From an uncultured Actinomycetes bacterium (lineage in GTDB: Bacteria > Actinomycetota > Actinomycetes > Nanopelagicales > Nanopelagicaceae): a stretch of 64,000 nucleotides of DNA. The DNA lies in contig CALEGP010000009.1 of assembly GCA_937876245.1 (NCBI GenBank), forward strand, positions 40,527 to 104,526, given 5' to 3'. Below, piece by piece: positions 36,111-45,798 of the stretch. The notes below the pieces were generated by a model, which was given only the letters and a program-made list of their open reading frames with translations, ran no database searches and was not told the origin of the DNA. Made by a program: the position numbers and the translations under genes. Within the stretch, counting starts at the first letter, position 1; each line of letters begins with the position of its first letter.

Positions 36111-37612
36111 TACGCCACCCCACCCAACTCTGGAATATTTGCAAGCAATGGTTTGCCCCACTTAGAAAGTAAGGCCGCTTCAAGAGTTCCACCAACACGA
36201 TAGAAGCGATCGTCTTGCATGACTGGCGCCATTATTTGTAAGCCGACTGGAAGTCCATCCTCATCTGCCAAGCCAACGGGAAGACTCATTCCACCAATAC
36301 CAGCCATATTTACTGGAATTGTCGCAATATCGCTGAGATACATAGCGACTGGATCCTCGCTCTTTTCGCCAATTTTAAATGCTGTTGTCGGAGTAACTGG
36401 AGATACTAAAACATCAGCCTGGCCAAATGCTTTTTCAAAATCCTGCTTAACAAGAGTTCGAACTTTTTGCGCAGAGCCATAATATGCGTCGTAGTAGCCT
36501 GAAGAAAGCGCATAAGTTCCGAGAATAATTCGCCTCTTAACTTCTTTTCCGAACCCCGCTTCACGAGTGATACTCATGACTTCTTCCGCACCTTTTGAAC
36601 CGTCGTCGCCAACACGCAGGCCGTAACGCATTGAATCAAAGCGAGCCAAGTTGGATGAGGCTTCTGATGGTGCAATTAGATAGTAAGCAGCAAGAGCGAA
36701 CTCAAAGCTAGGGCAAGAAACTTCAACAATCTCAGCACCGGCAGCAACTAATAGTTCCAGCGATTCACTAATTCGCTGACTAACACCCGCTTGAAAACCA
36801 GGACCACTAAGCTCTTTAATCACTCCGATTTTCATTCCCTTAACATCAAGGCGTTTAGCCGCCGCTACTACTTGCGGGATCGGTGCATTAATACTTGTTG
36901 AGTCGCGTTCGTCATGTCCAGCAATAACTTCATGAAGCAGCGCTGCATCTAGAACCGTGCGACCAAATGGACCAACTTGATCCAGGCTTGATGAGTAAGC
37001 AACAACACCATATCTAGATACGCCACCATAAGTTGGCTTCACACCAACAATTCCAGTTAACGCCGCAGGTTGGCGAATAGAACCACCGGTATCTGTACCA
37101 ATTGCCAATGGGGCTTCGAACGCTGCTACTGCCGCAGCGGATCCACCGCTAGAGCCTCCAGGTGTTCTTGAAAGATCCCACGGGTTTTGTGTTGTTCCAT
37201 AAGCCGAATTTTCAGTTGATGAGCCCATTGCAAATTCATCCATGTTAGTTTTACCAAGAATAACTACGCCGGCTTCTTTCAATTTTGTAACAACGGTTGA
37301 ATCATATGGAGGTCGCCATCCTTCAAGGATTTTAGAGCCTGCCGTTGTCGGGATGCCTTTCTGGGCCAAAATATCTTTTAGCGCTAGCGGAACACCGGCA
37401 AGTGGCGAAAGTTTTTCGCCTCTAACACGCTTTGCATCCACTGCTGCTGCCTGAGTAAGGGCGCCCTCTGCGTCGACATGAAGAAAAGCAGAGACTTTTC
37501 CATCTACATCGGCGATTCTATCCAAATGTTGTTGCGTCAATTCGACCGAAGAATATTCTTTCTTGGCCAATGAATCTGCCATTTCCGATGCGCTTGAATA
37601 AATATTTGTCAT
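36110..37612 (-). CDS. gatA: Asp-tRNA(Asn)/Glu-tRNA(Gln) amidotransferase subunit A
   Basis: Amidase signature [13 protein letters not shown]...[14 protein letters not shown]-type. Confidence 0.97.
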   Translation of the reverse strand: MTNIYSSASEMADSLAKKEYSSVELTQQHLDRIADVDGKVSAFLHVDAEGALTQAAAVDAKRVRGEKLSPLAGVPLALKDILAQKGIPTTAGSKILEGWRPPYDSTVVTKLKEAGVVILGKTNMDEFAMGSSTENSAYGTTQNPWDLSRTPGGSSGGSAAAVAAFEAPLAIGTDTGGSIRQPAALTGIVGVKPTYGGVSRYGVVAYSSSLDQVGPFGRTVLDAALLHEVIAGHDERDSTSINAPIPQVVAAAKRLDVKGMKIGVIKELSGPGFQAGVSQRISESLELLVAAGAEIVEVSCPSFEFALAAYYLIAPSEASSNLARFDSMRYGLRVGDDGSKGAEEVMSITREAGFGKEVKRRIILGTYALSSGYYDAYYGSAQKVRTLVKQDFEKAFGQADVLVSPVTPTTAFKIGEKSEDPVAMYLSDIATIPVNMAGIGGMSLPVGLADEDGLPVGLQIMAPVMQDDRFYRVGGTLEAALLSKWGKPLLANIPELGGVA

Positions 37613-37905
37613 TCTTCACCAAGAATTTGTGGCACTTTAAATCGGCCATCAATTTTTGCTGGCGCACCAGAAAGTGCTTCAGAATTTGTAAGACTTGGTT
37701 TTACGACATCGTCCCGGAAAATATTGGTCATTGCCAGCGGATGTGATGTTGGTTGGATATCTTGCGTTGCGACCTCTTGGACCCGCTTTACCGCGCTAAG
37801 AATATGGTCCAGTTCTGTTGCCATGTGATCTAGTTCAACTGGGGTCATTTCGACTCTAGCAAGCTTGGCCAAGTGCGCGACATCTTCTCGAGAAATTGCA
37901 GTCAT
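37609..37905 (-). CDS. gatC: Asp-tRNA(Asn)/Glu-tRNA(Gln) amidotransferase subunit C
   Basis: [14 protein letters not shown], gatCAB order. Confidence 0.95.
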   Translation of the reverse strand: MTAISREDVAHLAKLARVEMTPVELDHMATELDHILSAVKRVQEVATQDIQPTSHPLAMTNIFRDDVVKPSLTNSEALSGAPAKIDGRFKVPQILGEE

Positions 37906-37911
37906 AGCCGA

Positions 37912-37917
37912 ACCTTA
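37912..37917 (-). promoter_or_regulatory. Putative -10 box TAAGGT, 6 nt before gatC ATG (leaderless)
   Basis: Minus strand reads TAAGGT-tcggct-ATG. Confidence 0.5.
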
Positions 37918-37948
37918 TCGCGGGCCTCGACTTACCAATAAATTGGAC

Positions 37949-39217
37949 TTACGCGCGAATTTGACCAGTCCCGGTAACAATCCATGTTGTTGTGGTCATT
38001 TGTTCTAGGCCCATTGGACCACGGGCGTGAAGTTTCTGATTCGAGATGCCAATTTCGGCGCCGAATCCCATCTGCTCGCCATCAGTAAATCGTGTGGATG
38101 CATTCACCATTACGGCAGCACAATCGCTTAGCGCAATGAATTTGGCGGCGTTCGCCTCGGATTCTGTAACTATTGCCTCGGTATGTTTTGTGCCGAATTT
38201 CGCAATGTGGTCCGCTGCCGCAAGTAGCGAAGGGACTACTCCAATATTCATTTCTAAGGCGTTGTATTCGGTTGCCCAGTTCTCGCCAGTCGCAAGATTC
38301 GTTGAGATATGGTTTTCGCTAGCAATTTTTGTGACTTCTTCGTCCACATTGAGTTTCACTTTGGCACTTTGAAGTGCGGCTAAAACTAATGGTAGAAATT
38401 TCACCGCAACGCTTTCGTGGACCAGAAGCGTTTCAGCGGCGTTGCAAACACTTGGTCTATGTACTTTAGAATTTATGACTATCGGTAGCGCCTTATCAAG
38501 ATCTGCCTCCGCATCCACATAAACATGACAAACCCCAGCACCGGTTTCAATGGTTGGAACCGTTGAATCATCTACAACTGTACGAATCAGCGCGGCACTT
38601 CCTCGAGGAATCACCAAATCAACTTCACCTCTGGCGTGTAGTAGCGCAGTTACAGTTGATCGATCATCAGATGGAACTAATTGGATTGCATCTGGCGAGA
38701 TATTTGTCTTGGCAAGGGCTCGGCGCATGACATTGACTAAAACTTCATTACTTTGAGCAGCGCTAGATGATCCACGCAGCAGGGCGGTATTTCCAGACAT
38801 CAGCAAAATTATTGCGGCATCGACAGTCACATTAGGTCGCGCTTCATAAACCATGCCTACAACGCCGAAGGGAACTGATATTTGTTTCAGATGAAGGCCA
38901 TTTGGAAGTGTACTTTCCCGCAAAGTCTTTCCAAGTGGACTTGATAATTTTGAAACCTGCCTTGCCCCATCTGCCATTTCACTGATTCGAGCGGCTGTGA
39001 GCAAAAGCCGGTCCTGCATTGACTCAGCCATATTTTCAACCCTGGCTCTGGTCATATCTTTTGAGTTAGCCGACAAGATCTCTATCTCACTTGCGCTTAG
39101 TTCCTCGGCAATTCGAATCAAGGCATCTGCTCTATCGCTATCACTTGCAGCAATTAAGGTACGTGCGGCAAGCCTGGCTCTTTCGGCTATTTCGGAAATT
39201 ATCGCGGTGGCATCCAT
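37949..39217 (-). CDS. proA: Glutamate-5-semialdehyde dehydrogenase
   Basis: VYEARPNVTVDAAIILLMSGN, VIPRGSAALIR, GTKHTEAIVTE. Confidence 0.96.
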   Translation of the reverse strand: MDATAIISEIAERARLAARTLIAASDSDRADALIRIAEELSASEIEILSANSKDMTRARVENMAESMQDRLLLTAARISEMADGARQVSKLSSPLGKTLRESTLPNGLHLKQISVPFGVVGMVYEARPNVTVDAAIILLMSGNTALLRGSSSAAQSNEVLVNVMRRALAKTNISPDAIQLVPSDDRSTVTALLHARGEVDLVIPRGSAALIRTVVDDSTVPTIETGAGVCHVYVDAEADLDKALPIVINSKVHRPSVCNAAETLLVHESVAVKFLPLVLAALQSAKVKLNVDEEVTKIASENHISTNLATGENWATEYNALEMNIGVVPSLLAAADHIAKFGTKHTEAIVTESEANAAKFIALSDCAAVMVNASTRFTDGEQMGFGAEIGISNQKLHARGPMGLEQMTTTTWIVTGTGQIRA

Positions 39218-39223
39218 GTTCCT

Positions 39224-39229
39224 AGCCTA
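39224..39229 (-). promoter_or_regulatory. Putative -10 box TAGGCT, 6 nt before proA ATG
   Basis: Minus strand reads TAGGCT-aggaac-ATG. Confidence 0.5.
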
Positions 39230-39237
39230 GAGCCTTC

Positions 39238-39243
39238 TACTCT
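39238..39243 (+). promoter_or_regulatory. Putative -10 box TACTCT, 6 nt before the serine hydrolase ATG
   Basis: Plus strand reads TACTCT-tcaacc-ATG. Confidence 0.45.
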
Positions 39244-39249
39244 TCAACC

Positions 39250-40410
39250 ATGAAACGTTTATTTCGGATTCTGCGAAATTCCTTGCTTATTCTTCTTGCC
39301 TTAGGGGTAGCTTTAACTGGGTTTACCAGGTTCATTCATTACCCAAATCCGATTGATTCGATAAAGCTCGGGCTTGCGCCAGCATCTAAGACTCCGACTC
39401 TAATGCCCTGGCACACGATTGAACCATCAGCTAATCCAATCGATTGGCCAACTAGCAGTGAAAATACTCCGAGAACGGTTACCTGGAAAGGTAAAGAAAT
39501 TAACTGGCAAGACTTCTTGGACCGAACCAATACGAATGCATTTTTGCTGGTAAGAAATGGAGTTATCACCTACGAGTACTACAGCAACGGATTTAATGAA
39601 GCTTCGCAACTTCCTTCATATTCGGTTGCCAAAACTATGACCTCAATTATTGCAGGCCAGTTGATAGCTCAAGGAGAGTTGAAGGAAAGTGATAAGTTCA
39701 TTGATTATTTCCCAGAATTAAAATCTGGGACTTCCTTTGACCGGGTAACTGTTCAAACTTTGCTAGACATGCAAAGCGGCGTGGGTGTTTCTGATAATTA
39801 TCCAACTGGGCCAGCCGGTTGGGGAGTTGCAATTGCGCAGATGTATGCGACCACCGATATTGATTGGTTTATGAAGCACAATCGCAAAATGGCATTCGAG
39901 CCAGGATCGAAATCGGAATATCGCAGTGTCGATACTCAGATGTTAGGCATGATTATTAAGGCCATTACCGCGGAACCTATTGCCGACTATTTTAGTAAAA
40001 ATGTTTGGCAACCGATAGGAGCAAAATACCCAGCAACTTGGAATGTCGATCGTTTAGATGGAATTGAAAAAACGTTCTGCTGTTTCAATGCAACTGCTCG
40101 TGATTACGCGAAAGTGGGATTGGCCATCGTAAATGGTGGACAAGTCGGTGCAAAGCAAATCATCGATCCAGTCTGGCTCAAAAGACTTAAAACTCCCGTT
40201 ACAAAACTTGATCATAACTGGGGGTATGGCGCATTCGTCTGGCATCCATTCCCTGGCATCAGTCAGGCCGAAGGATTACACGGGCAATATATTTTTATTG
40301 ATCCTAAAACCAGGACTGTGATTGTTAAACTTTCAGATAACCCAACCGGTACAGACGAAACTGTTGCCACGGCGAAAGTATTGCTTCAGGTAGTTAAAAA
40401 AACTAGTTAG
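39250..40410 (+). CDS. Beta-lactamase-related serine hydrolase (class C/6-aminohexanoate-dimer hydrolase-like)
   Basis: N-terminal TM; SxxK motif SYSVAKTMTS; YRSVDTQMLG; C-terminal GLHGQYIFIDPKTRTVIVKLSD. Confidence 0.85.
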   Translation: MKRLFRILRNSLLILLALGVALTGFTRFIHYPNPIDSIKLGLAPASKTPTLMPWHTIEPSANPIDWPTSSENTPRTVTWKGKEINWQDFLDRTNTNAFLLVRNGVITYEYYSNGFNEASQLPSYSVAKTMTSIIAGQLIAQGELKESDKFIDYFPELKSGTSFDRVTVQTLLDMQSGVGVSDNYPTGPAGWGVAIAQMYATTDIDWFMKHNRKMAFEPGSKSEYRSVDTQMLGMIIKAITAEPIADYFSKNVWQPIGAKYPATWNVDRLDGIEKTFCCFNATARDYAKVGLAIVNGGQVGAKQIIDPVWLKRLKTPVTKLDHNWGYGAFVWHPFPGISQAEGLHGQYIFIDPKTRTVIVKLSDNPTGTDETVATAKVLLQVVKKTS

Positions 40411-41170
40411 AAGTGAAGAGAGTTCCAACATCTTTACCTGCCAAGCCATCTTGCAAGTGGGCTAGATTGGTTAGGAGCATCGTCGCTCCACAAGATATAG
40501 CGATTTCAGCTGCCTGAATTTTTGTAACCATTCCGCCACTTCCCACCCCAGAAGAACCAACTCCACCAATCAGAGCCGAGTCTAAGTCTGCAAAATTCGA
40601 TACCTTCGCTATTCGATTTGCTCCTGGCTGTGATGGTGGAGCATCATAAAGCGCATCGATATCTGAAACTAGTACGAGCAAGTCCGCCCCAATTAATTGC
40701 AAAACAAGTGCAGCAAGTCGATCATTATCACCGAGGCGTATTTCCTCAGTTCCAACAGAATCGTTTTCATTAATGATTGGCACTACGCCAAGCTCTAGTA
40801 GTCGTAGCAAAGTTCTCTTTGCATTCTCTTTGTGCATTTCTCGTGATAGATCATCTCCGGTTATGAGCACCTGTGAGGAAACTATATTGTGACGAGTAAA
40901 TTCTTCGCTGTACTTAGCAATTAGAAGTCCTTGCCCAACTGAAGCAGATGCTTGCTGTGTAGCAAGGTCTGTTGGACGCGTCTTTAGCCCAAGTGGTGCC
41001 ATGCCTGCAGAAATTGCCGCTGAAGTTACGACGATGACTTCATTTCCATCACTCTTAAGAGTAGCTACGACATCTACAAACTTTGTCACAGCCTGCGCGT
41101 TTAAGGATGTACCTGCATCTCCGGTAAGTGTCGATGACCCAACTTTGATAACAATTCGCCTAGCGCTCAT
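40403..41170 (-). CDS. proB: Glutamate 5-kinase
   Basis: IVIKVGSSTLTG, IINENDSVGTEEIRLGDNDRLAALV. Short form without a clear PUA domain. Confidence 0.95.
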   Translation of the reverse strand: MSARRIVIKVGSSTLTGDAGTSLNAQAVTKFVDVVATLKSDGNEVIVVTSAAISAGMAPLGLKTRPTDLATQQASASVGQGLLIAKYSEEFTRHNIVSSQVLITGDDLSREMHKENAKRTLLRLLELGVVPIINENDSVGTEEIRLGDNDRLAALVLQLIGADLLVLVSDIDALYDAPPSQPGANRIAKVSNFADLDSALIGGVGSSGVGSGGMVTKIQAAEIAISCGATMLLTNLAHLQDGLAGKDVGTLFTSN

Positions 41171-42660
41171 CAGTTAACTTCCGTTTCAACTTCCATAACT
41201 ATCTGAGGTGTGTTCGGATTATCCGTGTTGTATTCCCATTGCATTGCAATTTCGTCATCACTCAATTGGTCATCAACTAAATCTTCAACATAGCGTCCGG
41301 CCCATGGTGACTCCAGGCGTAAATCGCCACCTCGAGGACCAGCGAGCAATTCGGCACCAGCTTCGATCGAAGGTTCCCAATCGAATATAACGGCATTATC
41401 ACCTTCGCCAATGCGAACTTCATCTTTAGCCTTCGCACCTTTTTTAAGAAGCTCCTTTTCAACTCCCAAAGTTGCAAGTCGATCTGCTAGGTAACCAATT
41501 GCCTCGGTATTACCAAAGTCTGTTTGCTTAACCCATCGCACCGGCTTATCGCCAAGAACAGTGAATGAGCCATCCGTATTTGCCGTAACAGTGAAGCCTG
41601 AATTTCCAACTGCGACCGGACGTAATACAATTCGTGCTTTTTCGACGAGCGCTTCAGCTTTACGGGCTTCCTGAATAATTCTTGCCATTGCATAATTAAG
41701 TTCGGTCAAACCAATGTGAGCTGCCGCAGAGATTTGATAAACCTGATATCCGCGAGCTTCTAAAATTGGCTGAACCATATCTGCCATAGCTTTTCCATCT
41801 GGTAAATCCACTTTGTTAAGCGCTATTAATCGTGGGCGCTCGGCAAGTCCACCATAATGTGAAAGTTCTTCTTCGATTATGTCGAAATCTCTCACTGGAT
41901 CTCGATCTGTCTCCAACGTTCCACAATCCAGCACGTGTACTAGCGCTGCGCATCTTTCAACATGGCGCAAGAACTCAAGTCCTAACCCCTTGCCTTCAGA
42001 GGCACCAGGAATTAGCCCCGGTACATCGGCCACAGTAAAACGGGTATCACCCGCCTGTACGACGCCAAGATTTGGTGCAAGTGTTGTAAATGGATAGTCA
42101 GCGATTTTAGGTTTCGCCGATGAAATTGAGGCAATTAGCGAAGACTTTCCAGCGGAAGGAAAACCAATTAATCCAATATCAGCCACGCTCTTAAGTTCAA
42201 GAATTAGAGTGCGCTCTTCACCTGGTTCACCTTTAAGAGCAAAACCTGGGGCACGACGCTTCGATGAAGAGAGGCCGGCATTTCCAAGTCCACCTTTACC
42301 GCCCTGGGCAGCAACAAAGCGAGTTCCGATTCCTACTAAGTCAGCAAGAACTGTTCCTTCTTTATCCTTAATCACGGTGCCGTTTGGAACAGGCAAAATT
42401 AAATCTTTTCCTTCTCGGCCGTTGCAATAGTCGCCATAGCCAAGTGAGCCGTTAGTTCCACGCCGATGCGGAGAATGATGGAAATCCAAAAGTGTTGTAG
42501 TGCCCTGGTCAACGAAGAGAATTACATCTCCCCCTCGACCACCGTTACCACCGTCGGGTCCGCCAAGGGGCTTAAATTTTTCACGGTGAATGGAGACACA
42601 GCCATCGCCGCCGCTTCCTGCAAAGGCGTGGAGAGTTACACGGTCAACGAACGTTGCCAT
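41170..42660 (-). CDS. obg: GTPase Obg/CgtA
   Basis: [49 protein letters not shown]. Confidence 0.97.
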   Translation of the reverse strand: MATFVDRVTLHAFAGSGGDGCVSIHREKFKPLGGPDGGNGGRGGDVILFVDQGTTTLLDFHHSPHRRGTNGSLGYGDYCNGREGKDLILPVPNGTVIKDKEGTVLADLVGIGTRFVAAQGGKGGLGNAGLSSSKRRAPGFALKGEPGEERTLILELKSVADIGLIGFPSAGKSSLIASISSAKPKIADYPFTTLAPNLGVVQAGDTRFTVADVPGLIPGASEGKGLGLEFLRHVERCAALVHVLDCGTLETDRDPVRDFDIIEEELSHYGGLAERPRLIALNKVDLPDGKAMADMVQPILEARGYQVYQISAAAHIGLTELNYAMARIIQEARKAEALVEKARIVLRPVAVGNSGFTVTANTDGSFTVLGDKPVRWVKQTDFGNTEAIGYLADRLATLGVEKELLKKGAKAKDEVRIGEGDNAVIFDWEPSIEAGAELLAGPRGGDLRLESPWAGRYVEDLVDDQLSDDEIAMQWEYNTDNPNTPQIVMEVETEVN

Positions 42661-42701
42661 TTATTTTCTCCTTTCATTTTAAAATTCTTTCAAAATAAAA
42701 A

Positions 42702-42728
42702 TGCGGGCCCGCAAGTCGCGGGCCCGCA
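42702..42728. terminator. Strong bidirectional-type hairpin between rpmA and obg
   Basis: TGCGGGCCCGC-aagtc-GCGGGCCCGCA, flanked by A/T tracts on both sides. Confidence 0.8.
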
Positions 42729-42745
42729 AAAAAATTAACCGCGGG

Positions 42746-43009
42746 TTAGGCGACTGCAGCTACGGGGACGATATTTACAACCTTGCGACCGCGAGCGCGA
42801 CCGAATTCGACTGCCCCTGCAGAAAGTGCAAAAAGAGTGTCATCTTTACCGATACCAACATTTTGTCCTGGGTGAAAAACTGTTCCACGTTGGCGAACCA
42901 AAATTTCGCCGCTCTTAACAACTTGTCCGCCATAGCGCTTAATACCTAAGTACTGAGCATTTGAATCGCGACCGTTACGTGTGGAGGAGACTCCCTTTTT
43001 ACTTGCCAT
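42746..43009 (-). CDS. rpmA: 50S ribosomal protein L27
   Basis: [36 protein letters not shown]. Confidence 0.97.
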   Translation of the reverse strand: MASKKGVSSTRNGRDSNAQYLGIKRYGGQVVKSGEILVRQRGTVFHPGQNVGIGKDDTLFALSAGAVEFGRARGRKVVNIVPVAAVA

Positions 43010-43025
43010 TTGTTATTCGCCTGCC

Positions 43026-43334
43026 TTATTTCGTAATCGCGGTGATCTTCACGCGCGTAAGTTGGGAACGGAAACCTTGACGACGGCGATAGCCAGTCTT
43101 GTTCTTATAGCGAAGGATGTCGATCTTTGGACCTTTTAGCTCTTCAACAATTTCACCAGTAACTTTTACACCAGCAAGTGTCTTGGCGTCAGAAGTTATA
43201 TCTGATCCTTCAACAACTAGTAGCGCCGGGAAAGAAACAGCTGCACCGGTTTTTGCATCGATACGATCGACAATAACTGTGTCGCCTACGGCAACCTTCT
43301 CTTGACGGCCGCCTGCTTTTACAATCGCGTACAC
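43026..43334 (-). CDS. rplU: 50S ribosomal protein L21
   Basis: [39 protein letters not shown]. Confidence 0.97.
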   Translation of the reverse strand: MYAIVKAGGRQEKVAVGDTVIVDRIDAKTGAAVSFPALLVVEGSDITSDAKTLAGVKVTGEIVEELKGPKIDILRYKNKTGYRRRQGFRSQLTRVKITAITK

Positions 43335-43398
43335 GGTGACACCTTTCCAAATACATCTAATTGGTTTACAACTTTAGCCAGGAAGCTGGCAGAGGGTA

Positions 43399-43428
43399 AG
43401 GATACGGAGAGCTTCACCCTTAGGTCAA
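43399..43428 (-). promoter_or_regulatory. Putative rplU promoter TTGACC-N18-TATCCT
   Basis: Near-consensus -35 (43428-43423) and -10 (43404-43399) between rne and rplU. Confidence 0.65.
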
Positions 43429-43435
43429 ACTGGTC

Positions 43436-45616
43436 CTACGCAGGGGTAATTACCCCTGTGCTAACAGCTCGGCGGCGGCGCTTTGCGGGCGGGGCCTTAA
43501 CTTCAGCGATTTCTGCACTTTCAGGTGTTTCATCTGCCACTTTGGCTCCGACTAGCTTTTTCGATCTAGTCGGTTTCTCAGGAGCTTCAGCTTTCTCAGG
43601 GCTACTTTCGTGAACCTGAGGGACATAGCGTTGTTCCATATCTTTCTCAAGAGAGACCTTTTTGACGGGCTCAGAATGAATATGTATTCCACGCCCACCA
43701 CAACTTTCGCAAGTTGTAGAGAAAGCCTCGATTAAACCTTGGCCCACGCGTTTTCTAGTCATTTGGACCAAGCCAAGTGAGGTTACTTCAGAAACTTGGT
43801 GCTTGGTACGATCACGACCCAAAGATTCAACTAATCTGCGAAGTACTAAATCTCGGTTTGATTCAAGCGTCATATCAATAAAGTCAATTACGACAATTCC
43901 ACCCATATCGCGCAAGCGAAGTTGGCGAGCAATTTCTTCAGCCGCCTCTAAGTTGTTCTTAGTTACAGTCTCCTCAAGATTTCCACCCTTGCCAATAAAC
44001 TTTCCGGTGTTTACATCAATGACAATCATGGCTTCAGTACGATCAATTACCAGCGAACCACCTGACGGTAGATAAACCTTGCGATCAAAAGCCTTAGCAA
44101 GCTGCTCTTCGATTCGATTCTCTACGAACAAATCGCGAGCTCCGGTCCACTTTTCAATCTTGGCTGTAAGTTCTGGCGCTATATGGCCGAGGTAACTATT
44201 AATGTCATCCCAAGCTTGATCACCTTGGACGATTAACTTATTAAAATCTTCGTTAAAGATGTCGCGAATTACTCGAACTGTTAAATCAGGTTCTGAGTAA
44301 AGAAGAGAAGGAGCTGAAGCGCCAGATTCCTGTGACTTCTTTTCGATATCTTCCCATTGTGCTTTAAGCCGTACCACATCGCGCTCAAGCTCTTCCTCGC
44401 TTGCACCTTCCGATGCGGTACGAACAATTACGCCGGCGTCATCGGGAATCAGGTTTTTCAATATTGTCTTTAATCGAGATCGTTCTTGCTCTGGGAGGCG
44501 ACGACTAATTCCACTCATCTCCCCGCTTGGAACATAAACCAAATATCTACCAGGAAGAGAAATCTGGCTAGTTAGGCGTGCACCCTTCTGGCCAATTGGG
44601 TCTTTAGTGACTTGAACCAGCACAGATTGTCCAGTTTTCAATACATGTTCTATTTTGCGTGGTGCACCATCTGCAAGTCCAGCCGTATCCCAGTTAACTT
44701 CACCCGCGTACAGAACTGCATTTCGGCCCTTGCCAATATCAATGAATGCTGCCTCCATTGAAGGCAGTACATTCTGTACTTTTCCAAGATAAACATTGCC
44801 GACATATGAAATATTGCTGTTTCGATTTACATAATGCTCGACCATTATCTTGTCTTCGAGAACCGCGATTTGTGTTCGATCTCCTGTTTGGCGAACCAAC
44901 ATCTGGCGATCGACATTTTCTCTGCGAGCCAAAAATTCGGATTCAGTAATTACTGTTCCACGACGGCGAACAAAATCTCTAGGTTCGCGCTCTCTGCGAT
45001 TTCCACGTTCACTTCTGCTATTACGGTTGCGATTTCCACGTTCAGGACGGGTTGGTTGATCTTCGCGAACACGTGGCTCTCTAACTTTGACAACCGTGAT
45101 TACGCCATCTTCTTCAACAGTCTCGCCTGGTGTTGCACCATCACCTTTTGCTCTTCGGCGGCGGCGACGGCGGGGCGAAGCAGTGCTCTCGGAATCTCCA
45201 CTTTCTTCGTCAGTAATTTCTCCGGCATCTAATACTTCATCACTCTCAGACTCGTGCTTTTCAATTGCATCGTCTTCATCTCTAGCTCCTCGGCGACGGC
45301 CTCGGCCACCTCGGCGACGTCTTCGTAATTGCGAATCTTCACTCTCACTTACTTCACTAGATTCTTCAACTACTTCGGCAACCTTCGCCTTAGCTGACTT
45401 CTTTGGCGCAACATCTCCTGGCGCAGCCTGAAACATCGGAACTGGAATCTTGGGGGCGGCAACCTTCTTAGCTTTCTTCTTCTCAGCAGATTCACTCTCT
45501 TGAACATCAGGTGAGCTATCGACTGCTTTTTCAACTTCTGCGATTTGAGCTGCTGCAGCTTTTGCCGCAGATTTTTTGCTTGCGCGCTTACGCGCACCTT
45601 TTGGCACTATAGCCAT
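43436..45616 (-). CDS. rne: Ribonuclease E/G family protein with basic N-terminal extension
   Basis: S1-like YVGNVYLGKVQNVLPSMEAAFIDIG, DRTEAMIVIDVNTGKFIGKGGN, RDMGGIVVIDFIDM, CESCGGRG zinc link. Confidence 0.94.
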   Translation of the reverse strand: MAIVPKGARKRASKKSAAKAAAAQIAEVEKAVDSSPDVQESESAEKKKAKKVAAPKIPVPMFQAAPGDVAPKKSAKAKVAEVVEESSEVSESEDSQLRRRRRGGRGRRRGARDEDDAIEKHESESDEVLDAGEITDEESGDSESTASPRRRRRRRAKGDGATPGETVEEDGVITVVKVREPRVREDQPTRPERGNRNRNSRSERGNRREREPRDFVRRRGTVITESEFLARRENVDRQMLVRQTGDRTQIAVLEDKIMVEHYVNRNSNISYVGNVYLGKVQNVLPSMEAAFIDIGKGRNAVLYAGEVNWDTAGLADGAPRKIEHVLKTGQSVLVQVTKDPIGQKGARLTSQISLPGRYLVYVPSGEMSGISRRLPEQERSRLKTILKNLIPDDAGVIVRTASEGASEEELERDVVRLKAQWEDIEKKSQESGASAPSLLYSEPDLTVRVIRDIFNEDFNKLIVQGDQAWDDINSYLGHIAPELTAKIEKWTGARDLFVENRIEEQLAKAFDRKVYLPSGGSLVIDRTEAMIVIDVNTGKFIGKGGNLEETVTKNNLEAAEEIARQLRLRDMGGIVVIDFIDMTLESNRDLVLRRLVESLGRDRTKHQVSEVTSLGLVQMTRKRVGQGLIEAFSTTCESCGGRGIHIHSEPVKKVSLEKDMEQRYVPQVHESSPEKAEAPEKPTRSKKLVGAKVADETPESAEIAEVKAPPAKRRRRAVSTGVITPA

Positions 45617-45754
45617 AACCTTAAATCCTCATCTAAAAAATAATCTTGGTAAAACTTCCTTTTGAAAGCTTTTGCATCTGCTGCTACCTCGAGTAATTAA
45701 GGCCTTCAGGGCCGCTCGGAGCGCGAAACGCTAACCAAATTATTGCCTAAAAGC

Positions 45755-45781
45755 GGCCGAAAGACCAACTTTGGCTCGGCC
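45755..45781 (-). terminator. Terminator-like hairpin downstream of rodA
   Basis: Minus strand GGCCGAgccaaagttggtcttTCGGCC followed by gcTTTT. Confidence 0.65.
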
Positions 45782-45798
45782 TAGAGGGAAATATTTAA

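Noticed and set aside
43302-45431. Plus-strand ORFs of 90-132 aa opposite rne
   Set aside because: Ser/Arg-rich mirror frames of the rne low-complexity coding sequence, no independent start signals or domains.
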